Shown piece by piece: positions 44,831-53,318 of a stretch of 64,000 bases of DNA (position 1 is its first letter; every line of letters starts with the position of its first letter). The position numbers and the translations under genes were made by a program. The notes beneath the pieces are model-generated. The model was given only the letters and a program-made list of their open reading frames with translations, was not told where the DNA came from and did no database searches. Source of the stretch: Clostridia bacterium. GTDB taxonomy: Bacteria > Bacillota > Clostridia > TANB77 > CAG-465. Location: the NCBI GenBank assembly GCA_017626395.1, contig JAGAIU010000015.1:116620-180619 (forward strand). Direction: 5' to 3'.

Positions 44831-45642
44831 TGAAAAATGAACACGATGAAGATTATTATAAGTCTGACGAATTTTTTATGTCAGAAGAATTCGACAAATT
44901 ATTAGAGACAAAATATGCGGATGTTAAAGTTCCGGATGGTCTTTTCGATTTGGATGAGATTTTTAGAAAAGGCGATGCCATTAAGAAAAGAAGAAAAATT
45001 ATTAAGTATAGCATTAGTGCTGCAGCAGTATTTTTAATTGTTATAATAAGTATTACATTAATAGCGATAGGTATAAATAAAGATAATGAAGTTAAACAAC
45101 AGTCTGAAAGAGAAACTTATGAAGAGAATATGACAAGTTTTGTTAAAGAAGTTGAGGTAAAAGGTGATGAGTTTTATTATGGTGGAAAATATAAAAAAAA
45201 TAAAGTCTATTCTATAAAGCAAATTGAAATAGTTGAATATTCCACATACCATGAAAATGATATATCTTATCCTATAACAAAAGTAAAAGCTAAAGTTGAA
45301 AATGTTTTTGAAGGTGAAGAATTAACTGAAATTACTTTTTGGGTACCTGGAGGTATTTGGACAGTTTCAGAATTGAAAAATTCAGATTTTGAGTATAATT
45401 CAGAAGAAATTAAATCTTTAGATGATGACGACAAAATATATGTTAAATACTATGAACAATATAAAATTGCAAAGCCTGAAGAAGACAAGGTGTATTTTAT
45501 AACATTAGTCGAAGAAGATAACGAGTATTACGTTGAAAAAAATTCTAAATATGGATTTAAAGAATATGATCCAGCCATTAATAGCATAATGAATTCAGAC
45601 GGAAAATGGGAAAAAATCGATATTGAAGAATATTTAAAATAG
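44830..45642 (+). CDS. Membrane-bound anti-sigma factor, RsiW/DUF-type
   Basis: A 270-residue protein. The cytoplasmic N-terminus (about residues 1-56, acidic then RRKI) precedes one membrane helix (about 60-82), and an outside domain of about 185 residues follows with beta-strand-like segments. It overlaps the sigma gene by one base, the usual arrangement for a sigma/anti-sigma pair. It lacks the HxxxCxxC zinc motif of ZAS-type anti-sigmas. The role is inferred from position and topology. Confidence 0.72.
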   Translation: MKNEHDEDYYKSDEFFMSEEFDKLLETKYADVKVPDGLFDLDEIFRKGDAIKKRRKIIKYSISAAAVFLIVIISITLIAIGINKDNEVKQQSERETYEENMTSFVKEVEVKGDEFYYGGKYKKNKVYSIKQIEIVEYSTYHENDISYPITKVKAKVENVFEGEELTEITFWVPGGIWTVSELKNSDFEYNSEEIKSLDDDDKIYVKYYEQYKIAKPEEDKVYFITLVEEDNEYYVEKNSKYGFKEYDPAINSIMNSDGKWEKIDIEEYLK

Positions 45643-45669
45643 AGTGCATTTAATGCACTCTATTTTTTT
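45640..45669 (+). terminator. Intrinsic terminator after the anti-sigma gene
   Basis: AGAGTGCAT and ATGCACTCT pair around TTA, followed by ATTTTTTT. Confidence 0.88.
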
Positions 45670-45714
45670 GTATATTATTTTCTAAAAAATAAATAATATT
45701 ATTGAGGTGAAATT

Positions 45715-45897
45715 GTGTCAAAAAAGAAGAATAAGAAGAATATTGAATACCAATTAGATATTGAAAGAAAAATGGCTCAAAATCCAAATTTGGAGAAATA
45801 TGACTATATATTTCCTTTAAGCAATATCACATCATTAGATGAACAGAAGATAAAGGTGGAAGAGTTAGAAGATATAACTAAAATAGAAAAAAGGTAA
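45715..45897 (+). CDS. Small charged protein, unknown
   Basis: A 60-residue protein starting with GTG after GAGGTGA. It has a Lys/Asn-rich N-terminus (SKKKNKKNIEYQLDIERKMAQNP) and an acidic C-terminal half. There is no membrane segment and no recognised family. A hairpin (AGAAGTAC/GTACTTCT) follows its stop. Being short and compositionally biased, it might not be real, but the ribosome site supports it. Confidence 0.45.
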   Translation: MSKKKNKKNIEYQLDIERKMAQNPNLEKYDYIFPLSNITSLDEQKIKVEELEDITKIEKR

Positions 45898-45943
45898 AAA
45901 AAAGAAGTACTTGCGTACTTCTAAAGAAAAACCATTTACTTTA

Positions 45944-46029
45944 TGGTGGGCAGGGATGGATTCGAACCATCGTAGGCGAAAGCCAACAGATTTACAGTCT
46001 GCCCCCTTTAGCCACTCGGGCACCTACCC
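45944..46029 (-). tRNA. tRNA-Tyr (GTA)
   Basis: On the minus strand the acceptor is GGGTAGG/CCTGCCC with encoded CCA. The anticodon loop is CTGTAAA with anticodon GTA. A long class II variable arm is present (GGCTTTCGCC), as in bacterial tRNA-Tyr. The T-arm is GGTTCGAATCC. Confidence 0.93.
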
Positions 46030-46045
46030 AAAGATAAATTATAAA

Positions 46046-46122
46046 TGGTGGGCCTTCAGGGATTCGAACCCCGGACCATTCGGTTATGAGCCGAGTGCTC
46101 TGACCAACTGAGCTAAAGGCCC
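46046..46122 (-). tRNA. tRNA with CAT anticodon (Met, or Ile-lysidine)
   Basis: On the minus strand the acceptor is GGGCCTT/AAGGCCC with encoded CCA, the D-arm contains AGCTCAGTTGGT, and the anticodon stem-loop is CTCGGCTCATAACCGA, anticodon CAT. It does not show the initiator's C1:A72 mismatch. Whether it is elongator Met or the TilS-modified Ile2 cannot be told by eye. Confidence 0.88.
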
Positions 46123-46280
46123 ACATCTCTGTGGACAGTTATTATTATAATCTACTTGTACTTAAAAGTCAATACTTTTTCTTAAAAAAATGAAGAAAAA
46201 TAAATAAAAAAATAAGCAAGATTTTTTAAGTAATTTGGTTATGTAAATAGAGCGGTGAACAGTACTTTGAAATACTTGAA

Positions 46281-46312
46281 AAAAGAAAAAAGCATGAAAT
46301 AAATCATGCTTT
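46281..46312 (-). terminator. Intrinsic terminator of ychF
   Basis: On the minus strand AAAGCATGA pairs with TCATGCTTT, followed by TTTCTTTT. Confidence 0.8.
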
Positions 46313-47405
46313 ATACATTAAATCTAAATAATATTATATCTCCGTCTTGTACAACGTATTCTTTTCCTTCAAGTCTTACAAGTCCTTTTTCTCTTGTAGC
46401 AGCCATAGAACCATATTTTATTAAATCATCATATGATACAACTTCTGCTTTAATAAATCCTCTTTCAAAATCAGAGTGAATTTTGCCAGCAGCTTGAGGA
46501 GCTTTAGTTCCTTTTGTTATTGTCCAAGCTCTACATTCTTGTTTACCTGCTGTAAGATAAGAGATAAGCCCTAGTAAAGAATAACTAGCTTTTATTAATT
46601 GATCTAGACCAGATTCAGTTATTCCATAGTCACTCATTAACATTTCTTTATCTTCATCTTCAAGTTCAGATAAATCTTCTTCAAGTTTTGCACATAGAGC
46701 AATAACTTCAGCACCTTCTTTTTTAGCATATTCTTTAACTCTTAAAACATTAGCATCAGTATCTATTGTAGGTATTTGAGATTCAGATACGTTTGCAACA
46801 TAGATAACTTTTTTATCTGTTAAGAAGAAAGCATCTTTTATAGTATCTCTTTCTTCATCTGTTAAGTCCATTGTTCTAACTGGTTCACCAGCATCTAAAT
46901 GTTCTTTAATTCTTTTTAAAAGTTCAAGTTCAGCTATAGCTTTTTTATCTCCAGATTTTGTAAGTTTAGTAACTCTATCAATTCTTTTAATTATAGTTTC
47001 TGTATCAGCATAAACTAATTCTAAAGATATAGTTTCTATATCATCTATTGGATCTATTTTTCCATCAACATGAACTATTTGGTCATCTTCAAAACATCTA
47101 ACAACGTGAGCGATAGCATCAGTTTCACGAATGTGAGATAAGAATTTGTTTCCAAGTCCTTCACCTTGAGAAGCTCCTTTAACAAGACCAGCAATATCTA
47201 CGAATTCTATTGTAGCATAAGTAGATTTATCTGTCTCATACATTTTAGATAATACATCAATTCTTTTATCTGGTACACATACCATACCAACATTTGGTTC
47301 TATTGTACAAAACGGATAGTTTGCACTTTCAGCACCTGCTTTTGTTATAGCATTAAAAAGTGTTGACTTTCCGACATTTGGTAATCCAACTATTCCTATT
47401 TTCAA
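46311..47405 (-). CDS. ychF: Ribosome-binding ATPase YchF
   Basis: A 364-residue Obg-family protein. It has G1 GLPNVGKST, G3 DIAGLVKGASQGEGLGN, NVSE in place of the guanine-specifying NKxD (hence ATP preference), and a C-terminal TGS domain (FERGFIKAEVVSYDDLIKYGS...EGKEYVVQDGDIILFRFN). The TTG at 47405 is chosen because GGAAG lies eight bases upstream and the protein then starts LKIGIVGLPNVG, like other YchF; the GTG nine bases earlier touches the ribosome site. Confidence 0.95.
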   Translation of the reverse strand: MKIGIVGLPNVGKSTLFNAITKAGAESANYPFCTIEPNVGMVCVPDKRIDVLSKMYETDKSTYATIEFVDIAGLVKGASQGEGLGNKFLSHIRETDAIAHVVRCFEDDQIVHVDGKIDPIDDIETISLELVYADTETIIKRIDRVTKLTKSGDKKAIAELELLKRIKEHLDAGEPVRTMDLTDEERDTIKDAFFLTDKKVIYVANVSESQIPTIDTDANVLRVKEYAKKEGAEVIALCAKLEEDLSELEDEDKEMLMSDYGITESGLDQLIKASYSLLGLISYLTAGKQECRAWTITKGTKAPQAAGKIHSDFERGFIKAEVVSYDDLIKYGSMAATREKGLVRLEGKEYVVQDGDIILFRFNV

Positions 47406-47513
47406 TTTAAACACTTCCTTTTTTACAAATAATATTATATCAAAGATAAATTTGTTGTCAAGAATATTAACAAAAACTTCTGATTAACATAAAATATATT
47501 ATGGTGATTAAAA

Positions 47514-47987
47514 ATGGAAATTAAAAGATATCTTTTAACTAGAAGTGATAATACTAGAAGAATGGAAAAAATGGATAGAATAGAGTACATAGTAATTACT
47601 TCATCAAAATATAAAGGATTTAGTTCTTTAAAAAATAGAAATGTGATAGAAAAAATAAAATATAAGCAAGATAAAGAATTGTCTTGTCATTACATAATTG
47701 ATACTAATGGAGTAGTACTGAATATAATTCCAGATAAAGAATCTGCTATATGTACTCATAATGTGGATATAGATAGTAAAAGTATTAGCATAATGTTAAC
47801 AGTAAATGATGAGGGAAATTATAATGAAGTAGAATTAAAAGCATTAAAGAACTTATTAAATAAATTGGTTAAAAAATATAGAATAAAAAATGAAAATATA
47901 TTAAGAGAATACGATGTAAATCTTTCAAGGCGACCAACTGTTTTTGTAGATGAACCGATTTTATTATATGAACTGGTGAATAGTTAA
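47514..47987 (+). CDS. Amidase_2/PGRP-fold protein lacking key zinc ligands
   Basis: A 157-residue protein with the layout of an N-acetylmuramoyl-L-alanine amidase: EYIVITSSKYKGF, CHYIIDTNGVVLNIIPDKESAICTHN, SISIMLTVNDEGNYNEVELKALKNLLNKLVKKY, LREYDVNLSRRP. In active enzymes the first segment reads IVIHxT and the last RHxDV; here these His are Thr and Glu. Two of the usual zinc-site residues are therefore missing and it is probably a binding protein rather than an enzyme. There is no signal peptide, which is also unusual for a wall amidase. Confidence 0.65.
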   Translation: MEIKRYLLTRSDNTRRMEKMDRIEYIVITSSKYKGFSSLKNRNVIEKIKYKQDKELSCHYIIDTNGVVLNIIPDKESAICTHNVDIDSKSISIMLTVNDEGNYNEVELKALKNLLNKLVKKYRIKNENILREYDVNLSRRPTVFVDEPILLYELVNS

Positions 47988-47995
47988 AATAAAAG

Positions 47996-48036
47996 AAGGT
48001 AGTGAATTATTTTTCACTACCTTGAATTTTTTTCTT
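47996..48036. terminator. Convergent terminator overlapping the murC 3' end
   Basis: AAGGTAGTGAA and TTCACTACCTT pair, followed on the plus strand by a T-rich tail. The hairpin includes the last codons of murC. Confidence 0.75.
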
Positions 48037-49455
48037 TTTACTATAATCTTCAAAATAATCTGCTAAATGAGTTATATTACCTGCACCAATTGAAAGAACA
48101 ATATCTCCAGGCTCGATTATTTTCTTTACATTTTCTGCTATATCTTCTAGTGTAGGTGTATATATAGCTTTAGTTCCATTTTTATTAACTAAATCTACTA
48201 CATCTTTAGAAGAAATAGTACCATCATCAATTTCTCTAGCAGCATATATATCCATTATCATTACAACGTCTGCATCAACAAAAGCGTGAGCAAAGTCTTC
48301 TAGTAATTCTTTAGTTCTAGAGAATGTATGTGGTTGAAATGCAGCAATAACTTTATTGTGTTCTTTTTGTTTAGCTGCAGCAAGAGTTGCTTTTATTTCT
48401 GTTGGATGATGAGCATAGTCATCATATAGTTCAACCCCTTTAGCAATTTTTTTCTTATACTCAAATCTTCTTTTAGCACCACTAAATCTACTTAAGCTTT
48501 TCTTCATATCACTAAAGTCTATACCGTAAGCATAACAAGTAGTAATAGCAGCAAGTGCATCATATACATTGTGAATACCAGGTACAGTTAAGTAAAAGTT
48601 ATATGATTTACCATTTCTTGGATCTACAACATCAAAAGTATAGAATCCCTTCATATTAACTTTAAAGTTTTTAGCATAGATATGTGCATCTGGATCACTT
48701 AAAGAGAATCTTAATACTCTTACATTTTTTCTTTGTAATTCATCTATAACATCATCTAAAACTTCCATACAGTACATATCATCTTGATTTATGACTAAAA
48801 TACCATTTTCAGGTAACATTAGTATAAATTTTTTGAATGATTTTTTAATATCTTCTATATCTGAAAAATAGTCTAAATGTTCAGCTTCAATGTTTAGTAT
48901 TGTTGCACAGTGGTGTGGGAAGTTTAAGAAACTATCCACATACTCACAAGCTTCAAGAATAAAATATTCTGAATTTCCTAATCTGTAATTAGTATTATTT
49001 AATTTTTCATACTTTGAACCAACTTGAACGTTTGGATCCATATTTGCATCGATAAAGATAGAAGCTACCATAGAAGTAGTTGTTGTTTTTCCATGAGTAC
49101 CAGAGATACAAATTGGCTTTTCATAACTACTTAAAAGTAAGCCAAGAAATTTGGCTCTTTCATAAGTTGGAATTCCTAAACTTTTAGCTCTTACAAATTC
49201 AGGATCATGCTGATTAATAGCTGATGTATATACAACAACATCAGCATCTTTAACTAAATCTGCATTAGATCCAATGAATACAGGAATACCATTTTTTTCT
49301 AATGTTTCTATCATATCTCCATAATTTTTATCTGAACCGGTTACTTCAAAACCGTCTTTTTTTAGTATTAAAGCAATACCACTCATACTAACTCCACCGA
49401 TACCAATCATATGGATTTTACGTATGTTTTTCAAAGCAGCAAAGTCTTTTGTCAT
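48007..49455 (-). CDS. murC: UDP-N-acetylmuramate-L-alanine ligase
   Basis: A 482-residue Mur ligase. The N-terminal Rossmann segment is IHMIGIGGVSMSGIALIL, the ATP-binding P-loop is ICISGTHGKTTTTSMVASIF, and the central EACEYVDSFLNFPHHCATILNIEAEHLDYF and YDDYAHHPTEIKATL are MurC hallmarks. It adds L-Ala to UDP-MurNAc, the first peptide step of wall synthesis. An AAGGATG ribosome site precedes the ATG. Confidence 0.96.
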   Translation of the reverse strand: MTKDFAALKNIRKIHMIGIGGVSMSGIALILKKDGFEVTGSDKNYGDMIETLEKNGIPVFIGSNADLVKDADVVVYTSAINQHDPEFVRAKSLGIPTYERAKFLGLLLSSYEKPICISGTHGKTTTTSMVASIFIDANMDPNVQVGSKYEKLNNTNYRLGNSEYFILEACEYVDSFLNFPHHCATILNIEAEHLDYFSDIEDIKKSFKKFILMLPENGILVINQDDMYCMEVLDDVIDELQRKNVRVLRFSLSDPDAHIYAKNFKVNMKGFYTFDVVDPRNGKSYNFYLTVPGIHNVYDALAAITTCYAYGIDFSDMKKSLSRFSGAKRRFEYKKKIAKGVELYDDYAHHPTEIKATLAAAKQKEHNKVIAAFQPHTFSRTKELLEDFAHAFVDADVVMIMDIYAAREIDDGTISSKDVVDLVNKNGTKAIYTPTLEDIAENVKKIIEPGDIVLSIGAGNITHLADYFEDYSKKKKIQGSEK

Positions 49456-49601
49456 TTATTAGTCACATCCTTTTTATACTGATTATTATACCTTATTATA
49501 TTAAATTAGTCAATGAGCACTAAAAAATTAGAGTTAATATATATTATAAGCTTGAAAGTTGACAAAAAATGTTATATAATACCTGTGCGGAGGATGGGTA
49601 G

Positions 49602-50816
49602 ATGATAATTGATAATATAATAGTAATAATCGTAGCTATAATCTTAATAACATATTTATCAGTCAATTATGTAAAAAAATATGCACCTGGAAATCTAATT
49701 GTAATATCAATATTAGCATTTTCACTAGGAATATATTTGCCAGTAATTGTTTTTGATGTATATTTAAGAATAAGATATCAAATAGTTCTAGGAATAGGAA
49801 TGTTCCTATTACCATGTGTTTGTGCTTTTTTACAATATAATAATATTAATTTCGGAAACAAATTATTATATAAAAGAGCAGAAAACTTTTATTTAAACAA
49901 AAAATATTCAAAATGTATAACTTCATTGCATAAATTAATGGCAAGTCAAGGTAGAAATAGTGATATGTTATATTTAGTTTCTAAATGTTATTATGAGCTA
50001 AAAGAATATCAAATAGCCAAAGAAAATTTATATGAAGTAATAAATTTAGATGAAAATAACTTTAAAGCATATTTCTTACTAGGTAATATTTTAGAAAAAG
50101 AAGATGACGTAGACTCTGCTATAGATATGTATAAAAAATGTTTAGAAATAGAACCTGAATATTATGATGCATATGAAGCTTTAGGAATATTACTTGCAGG
50201 AAATGGTGATTTAAAATTAGCCGAAGACTTATATAAAAAAGCAATAGATTACCATGCTGAATCATATGAGCTAATATATAATTTAGCAATGATTCAACTT
50301 GAACTTGGTAAAACAGAAGAAGCTGAAAAAAATCTAGAATTTGCTTTGGTTATTAAGCCAGATATAAATGAAGCTATATACAGTTTAGGTAATATAAAAT
50401 TAATAAAAGGTAAATATAATGAAGCTTTAAGTTTATATAGTGAAATAATAAAAAGTGAAACTTATGGATTGAAAGCTTATTATAAAATTGCAATAATATA
50501 TGTTACTAGAAATGAATTTGATAAAGCTATGGGTGTTATAGAACACTTAATAAATGAAGATGTTAGCTATATAGATATAATACAAAATGAATTTGTTTTT
50601 AATGCTATGCGTTCAAGAATAGATGCATTTTTAAAAAATAGAAAAACTCAAGATATGATTGTTGAAGAACAAGAAAAAGAAGAAATAGACTTGAGAAAAA
50701 AGAATAGAAAAAATTGGTTTGGAAGAGAAAGTACTCAACCTACTGATGAAACTGTACTATATAATGATATAGACATTACAAGAACAGGTTTTAGAGCTGA
50801 AGACACAAAAAAATAA
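49602..50816 (+). CDS. Membrane-anchored TPR-repeat protein
   Basis: A 404-residue protein. Three hydrophobic helices lie at the N-terminus (about residues 5-23, 31-53 and 60-76). From about 88 to 320 come about seven tetratricopeptide repeats (for example FKAYFLLGNILEKEDDVDSAIDMYKKCLEIEPEYYDAYEALGILLA). A charged tail (about 345-404) follows. It probably scaffolds protein contacts at the cytoplasmic face; partners are unknown. GCGGAGG precedes the ATG. Confidence 0.78.
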   Translation: MIIDNIIVIIVAIILITYLSVNYVKKYAPGNLIVISILAFSLGIYLPVIVFDVYLRIRYQIVLGIGMFLLPCVCAFLQYNNINFGNKLLYKRAENFYLNKKYSKCITSLHKLMASQGRNSDMLYLVSKCYYELKEYQIAKENLYEVINLDENNFKAYFLLGNILEKEDDVDSAIDMYKKCLEIEPEYYDAYEALGILLAGNGDLKLAEDLYKKAIDYHAESYELIYNLAMIQLELGKTEEAEKNLEFALVIKPDINEAIYSLGNIKLIKGKYNEALSLYSEIIKSETYGLKAYYKIAIIYVTRNEFDKAMGVIEHLINEDVSYIDIIQNEFVFNAMRSRIDAFLKNRKTQDMIVEEQEKEEIDLRKKNRKNWFGRESTQPTDETVLYNDIDITRTGFRAEDTKK

Positions 50817-50827
50817 TAACTAAGACC

Positions 50828-50892
50828 TTGCATTATAATTTTAAATATTGTATAATAAGAGAGCAGACAAAAAGTTTGCTCTTTATTTTTTT
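50828..50892 (+). promoter_or_regulatory. Promoter and hairpin directly before tRNA-Leu
   Basis: TTGCAT (50828-50833), a 17-base spacer and TATAAT (50851-50856). Immediately at the predicted start, AGAGCA pairs with TGCTCT (50860-50882), followed by TTATTTTTTT up to the tRNA. The hairpin looks like a terminator, which may end the TPR gene or attenuate the tRNA transcript. Confidence 0.6.
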
Positions 50893-50978
50893 GCCGATGT
50901 GCTGGAATTGGCAGACAGGAAGGTCTCAAACACCTTTGCTCTCGTAGCATGTGGGTTCGAGCCCCACCATCGGTACCA
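50893..50978 (+). tRNA. tRNA-Leu (CAA)
   Basis: The acceptor is GCCGATG/CATCGGT (G-T end pair) with encoded CCA. The anticodon loop CTCAAAC gives CAA. It has a long variable arm (TTTGCTCTCGTAGCAT) and T-arm GGGTTCGAGCCC. Class II size fits tRNA-Leu. Confidence 0.92.
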
Positions 50979-51014
50979 TATAAGTTCACTCAATACCTTG
51001 AAGTGAAATACAAA

Positions 51015-51048
51015 AGTACGTAACTGTAAAGGTTACGTATTTTTTTGT
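51015..51048 (+). terminator. Intrinsic terminator after tRNA-Leu
   Basis: TACGTAAC and GTTACGTA pair around a 7-base loop, followed by TTTTTTTG. Confidence 0.85.
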
Positions 51049-51062
51049 TATAGGAGGATAAA

Positions 51063-51482
51063 ATGAAAAAACTAAACGTAATAATTGTATATACTAATGA
51101 TGAAGAAAAAATATTAATGTGCCATAGAAAAAAAGAACCATATAAAGGAATGTATAATCTTGTAGGTGGAAAAATAGAAGAAAATGAGTCATATATAGAT
51201 GCAGCATATAGAGAGCTAAACGAAGAAACAGGAATAATGCCAGAAGATATAAAACTTGTTCATGTTATGGATTTTAAATATCAAATTAACGATGTTGAAT
51301 TACAAGTTTATGCTGGTAAATTAAATAAAGATGTTGAAGTGGTAGATGAAGTAAATAAACTATATTGGTTTAATTCAAATGAAAACTTTTTTGATACTAC
51401 TAGATTTGCAGGTGAAGGTAATATAGGGCATATGATTGAACAAATTAAATTATATAGAAACGATATATTTAAGGATAATTAA
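51063..51482 (+). CDS. Nudix hydrolase, MutT-like
   Basis: A 139-residue protein. The Nudix box reads GGKIEENESYIDAAYRELNEETGI (GX5EX7REUXEEXGU satisfied, about residues 34-57). An 8-oxo-dGTP diphosphatase role is common for this size class, but the substrate is not proven. TATAGGAGG precedes the ATG. It lies 12 bases upstream of the Ppx/GppA-like gene. Confidence 0.88.
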   Translation: MKKLNVIIVYTNDEEKILMCHRKKEPYKGMYNLVGGKIEENESYIDAAYRELNEETGIMPEDIKLVHVMDFKYQINDVELQVYAGKLNKDVEVVDEVNKLYWFNSNENFFDTTRFAGEGNIGHMIEQIKLYRNDIFKDN

Positions 51483-51494
51483 GGGGGAGTGATA

Positions 51495-52352
51495 ATGGAA
51501 AAAATAGTAGTAGAAGTTGGCTCAACTTGTACAAAAGTAGATAAGTATGATGGAGAAAAAATCATACATTTAAAAACATTACCTATTGAATTTAAAAAGA
51601 ATTTTAAAATAGCAAATAAACTTAATTCTAGTGATGTTGAAAAGCTAATTGAACTAGTGAATTCTTTAAAAGAATATGAAGATATATTTGTTTGTGGAAC
51701 TAGTGTATTTAGACAATTAAATGAGTGTGAAAAACTTGCTTTCTTAAATCTTTTTAAAGAGGAAACTGGACTAGAGTTTAATATAATTTCTCAAGAACAA
51801 GAAAATGAATATACAGTTAAAGGTGCAACTAAATTTGTTAAAGAGGCACTTGTATTTGTTGGTGGTGGAGGTTCAACTGAAATATCATATTATAGTGATG
51901 GAATAAAAGAAATGAAAAATAACAAATTTGGTGTTATGGATATTTTAAATGTATTTCCAGATTTAGCAGAAGATACAGCTACAACAGATTTACAGACAAT
52001 AATGGATTATATTGAAGAAAGAATAGAAGTACCAGATATAAAAACAGATATTATGATTCTTGCGGGTGGAGGTCATGAATATTTTGCTAGAGAATCAGGA
52101 GTAACATATGAAAAAAATACTCTATATGATGATCCTTGCGAGACTATCATGATGGATATTGAAACTAGAATAAAAGATACACAAAAATATTATACAGAAA
52201 TTTCACTAGATGAAATAAGAAGTAGAGTAGAAGAGCCGGCATGGTGGTATGCAACAAGAGCAATGTGTGCTTTTGTATTAGTAGTAGCTAAAAAGATAGG
52301 TGCTAAATATATAGTTCCTACAGATATATCAATGATATATGGAATTGTTTAG
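51495..52352 (+). CDS. Ppx/GppA-like actin-fold phosphatase
   Basis: A 285-residue protein. VVEVGSTCTKVDKYDGEKI near the N-terminus and EALVFVGGGGSTEISYY near residue 120 are phosphate loops of the actin/hexokinase/Ppx fold. FVCGTSVFRQLNE and LEFNIISQEQENEYTVKG match the Ppx/GppA pattern (ATSAxRxA..., EAxLxxxG). It covers only the two core domains. Exopolyphosphatase or pppGpp hydrolysis is inferred from family. The ATG at 51495 follows GGGGGAG. Confidence 0.72.
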   Translation: MEKIVVEVGSTCTKVDKYDGEKIIHLKTLPIEFKKNFKIANKLNSSDVEKLIELVNSLKEYEDIFVCGTSVFRQLNECEKLAFLNLFKEETGLEFNIISQEQENEYTVKGATKFVKEALVFVGGGGSTEISYYSDGIKEMKNNKFGVMDILNVFPDLAEDTATTDLQTIMDYIEERIEVPDIKTDIMILAGGGHEYFARESGVTYEKNTLYDDPCETIMMDIETRIKDTQKYYTEISLDEIRSRVEEPAWWYATRAMCAFVLVVAKKIGAKYIVPTDISMIYGIV

Positions 52353-52364
52353 ATTAAGATAAAA

Positions 52365-52398
52365 GAATAGGATAGTAAAAACTATCCTATTTTAATTT
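52365..52398. terminator. Convergent terminator
   Basis: AATAGGATAGT and ACTATCCTATT pair around AAAA, with T-rich sequence on the plus side. It overlaps the end of the minus-strand gene. Confidence 0.8.
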
Positions 52399-52872
52399 TA
52401 TGGTATCTAAAATTATTGATTCTTCATTTTCTCCAATTTCTTCAATTACTAGTTCATCAACTTCGCATTTAAATTCGTAATTAAAGTCTTTTAAATATCC
52501 TAAAGTATCAGATTGGCCTAATGTAATATGTGGTACATATTTTATCTTTTTATTTAAATGAGTAGGTAACACTTCTTTATACAATGTATCATGTAAAGAT
52601 ACAATTTCATCATAACCTTGTAAACAATTCAAAAATATATAGTTATCTTTAGACATAGTTACACCTTTAAATGTTATATTAAACTTCTGAAAATCTTTTA
52701 AGACATCTTTTATCTTTTGAGATAATTCTAAAGTAGATATAACATCTGTAAAGGGGAAGATAAGAGTAATATGTGGTGGCACAAGTTGTGCTAATCTATC
52801 ATATTTTTTTCTTACATCTTGAATTAAATTTAAATTTTTAAATTTTGGAAATATTAAAATATCTCGTTTCAT
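52387..52872 (-). CDS. 2H phosphoesterase (2'-5' RNA ligase-like)
   Basis: A 161-residue protein. Two HxT motifs, PPHITLIFPF (about residues 32-41) and YVPHITLGQ (about 112-120), define the 2H phosphoesterase fold of LigT/ThpR and YjcG-type proteins. They act on 2'-3' cyclic phosphates or 2'-5' linkages; the natural substrate here is unknown. An AAGGTGAT ribosome site precedes the ATG. Confidence 0.85.
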   Translation of the reverse strand: MKRDILIFPKFKNLNLIQDVRKKYDRLAQLVPPHITLIFPFTDVISTLELSQKIKDVLKDFQKFNITFKGVTMSKDNYIFLNCLQGYDEIVSLHDTLYKEVLPTHLNKKIKYVPHITLGQSDTLGYLKDFNYEFKCEVDELVIEEIGENEESIILDTIKLK

Positions 52873-53037
52873 AACATCACCTTAATGAGATTATATATAT
52901 AATATGGTTAAATTGCAATAAAAAAATGAATAAAATTTTAAAATAGAGCATAAGCTATATTGTAATGAAAGATATAAGTGAAGAATACATAAGAAAAATA
53001 GTTAATAAAAAACTTTGAAAAATTTTCAAAAAAAGTA

Positions 53038-53066
53038 TTGACAAAAAGGTCAAAGATGATTATAAT
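53038..53066 (+). promoter_or_regulatory. Consensus promoter of tRNA-Gly
   Basis: TTGACA (53038-53043), a 17-base spacer and TATAAT (53061-53066): perfect consensus. The 52873-53037 stretch before it holds nothing else I can support. Confidence 0.88.
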
Positions 53067-53084
53067 AAATAATGTAAGTTGAAT

Positions 53085-53158
53085 GCGGGTGTAGTTCAAT
53101 GGTAGAACGTCAGCCTTCCAAGCTGAATACGTGAGTCCGATTCTCATCACCCGCTCCA
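53085..53158 (+). tRNA. tRNA-Gly (TCC)
   Basis: The acceptor is GCGGGTG/CACCCGC, discriminator T, with encoded CCA. The D-arm is GTTCAATGGTAGAAC, and the anticodon loop CTTCCAA gives TCC. The T-arm is slightly irregular (GAGTCCGATTCTC). Confidence 0.92.
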
Positions 53159-53159
53159 C

Positions 53160-53200
53160 AAATTTTGTAAAGCTTTTAAGTTTTACAATTTTTTTTGCTC
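53160..53200 (+). terminator. Intrinsic terminator after tRNA-Gly
   Basis: AATTTTGTAAA pairs with TTTTACAATTT, followed by TTTTT. Two more hairpins (TTTTGCAC/GTGTGCAAAA and GCACTGTTTT/AAAACAGTGC) follow before 53285. Confidence 0.8.
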
Positions 53201-53284
53201 AAAATATATACTTTTGCACTAAAAGTGTGCAAAAAGCATGTCTAAAAAGATAAAAATGCACTGTTTTTTCAAAAAACAGTGCAA

Positions 53285-53316
53285 AGGTTAGGTAAGTTAG
53301 TTATCTAACCTTTATT
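53285..53316 (-). terminator. Intrinsic terminator of the inositol-phosphatase-like gene
   Basis: AAAGGTTAG and CTAACCTTT pair. It sits directly after the stop of the minus-strand gene. Confidence 0.7.
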
Positions 53317-53318
53317 TT

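Noticed and set aside
45911..46111. Plus-strand frame containing WAGMDSNHRRRKPTD-like peptides
   Set aside because: It is antisense to two tRNA genes, a well-known spurious peptide pattern.
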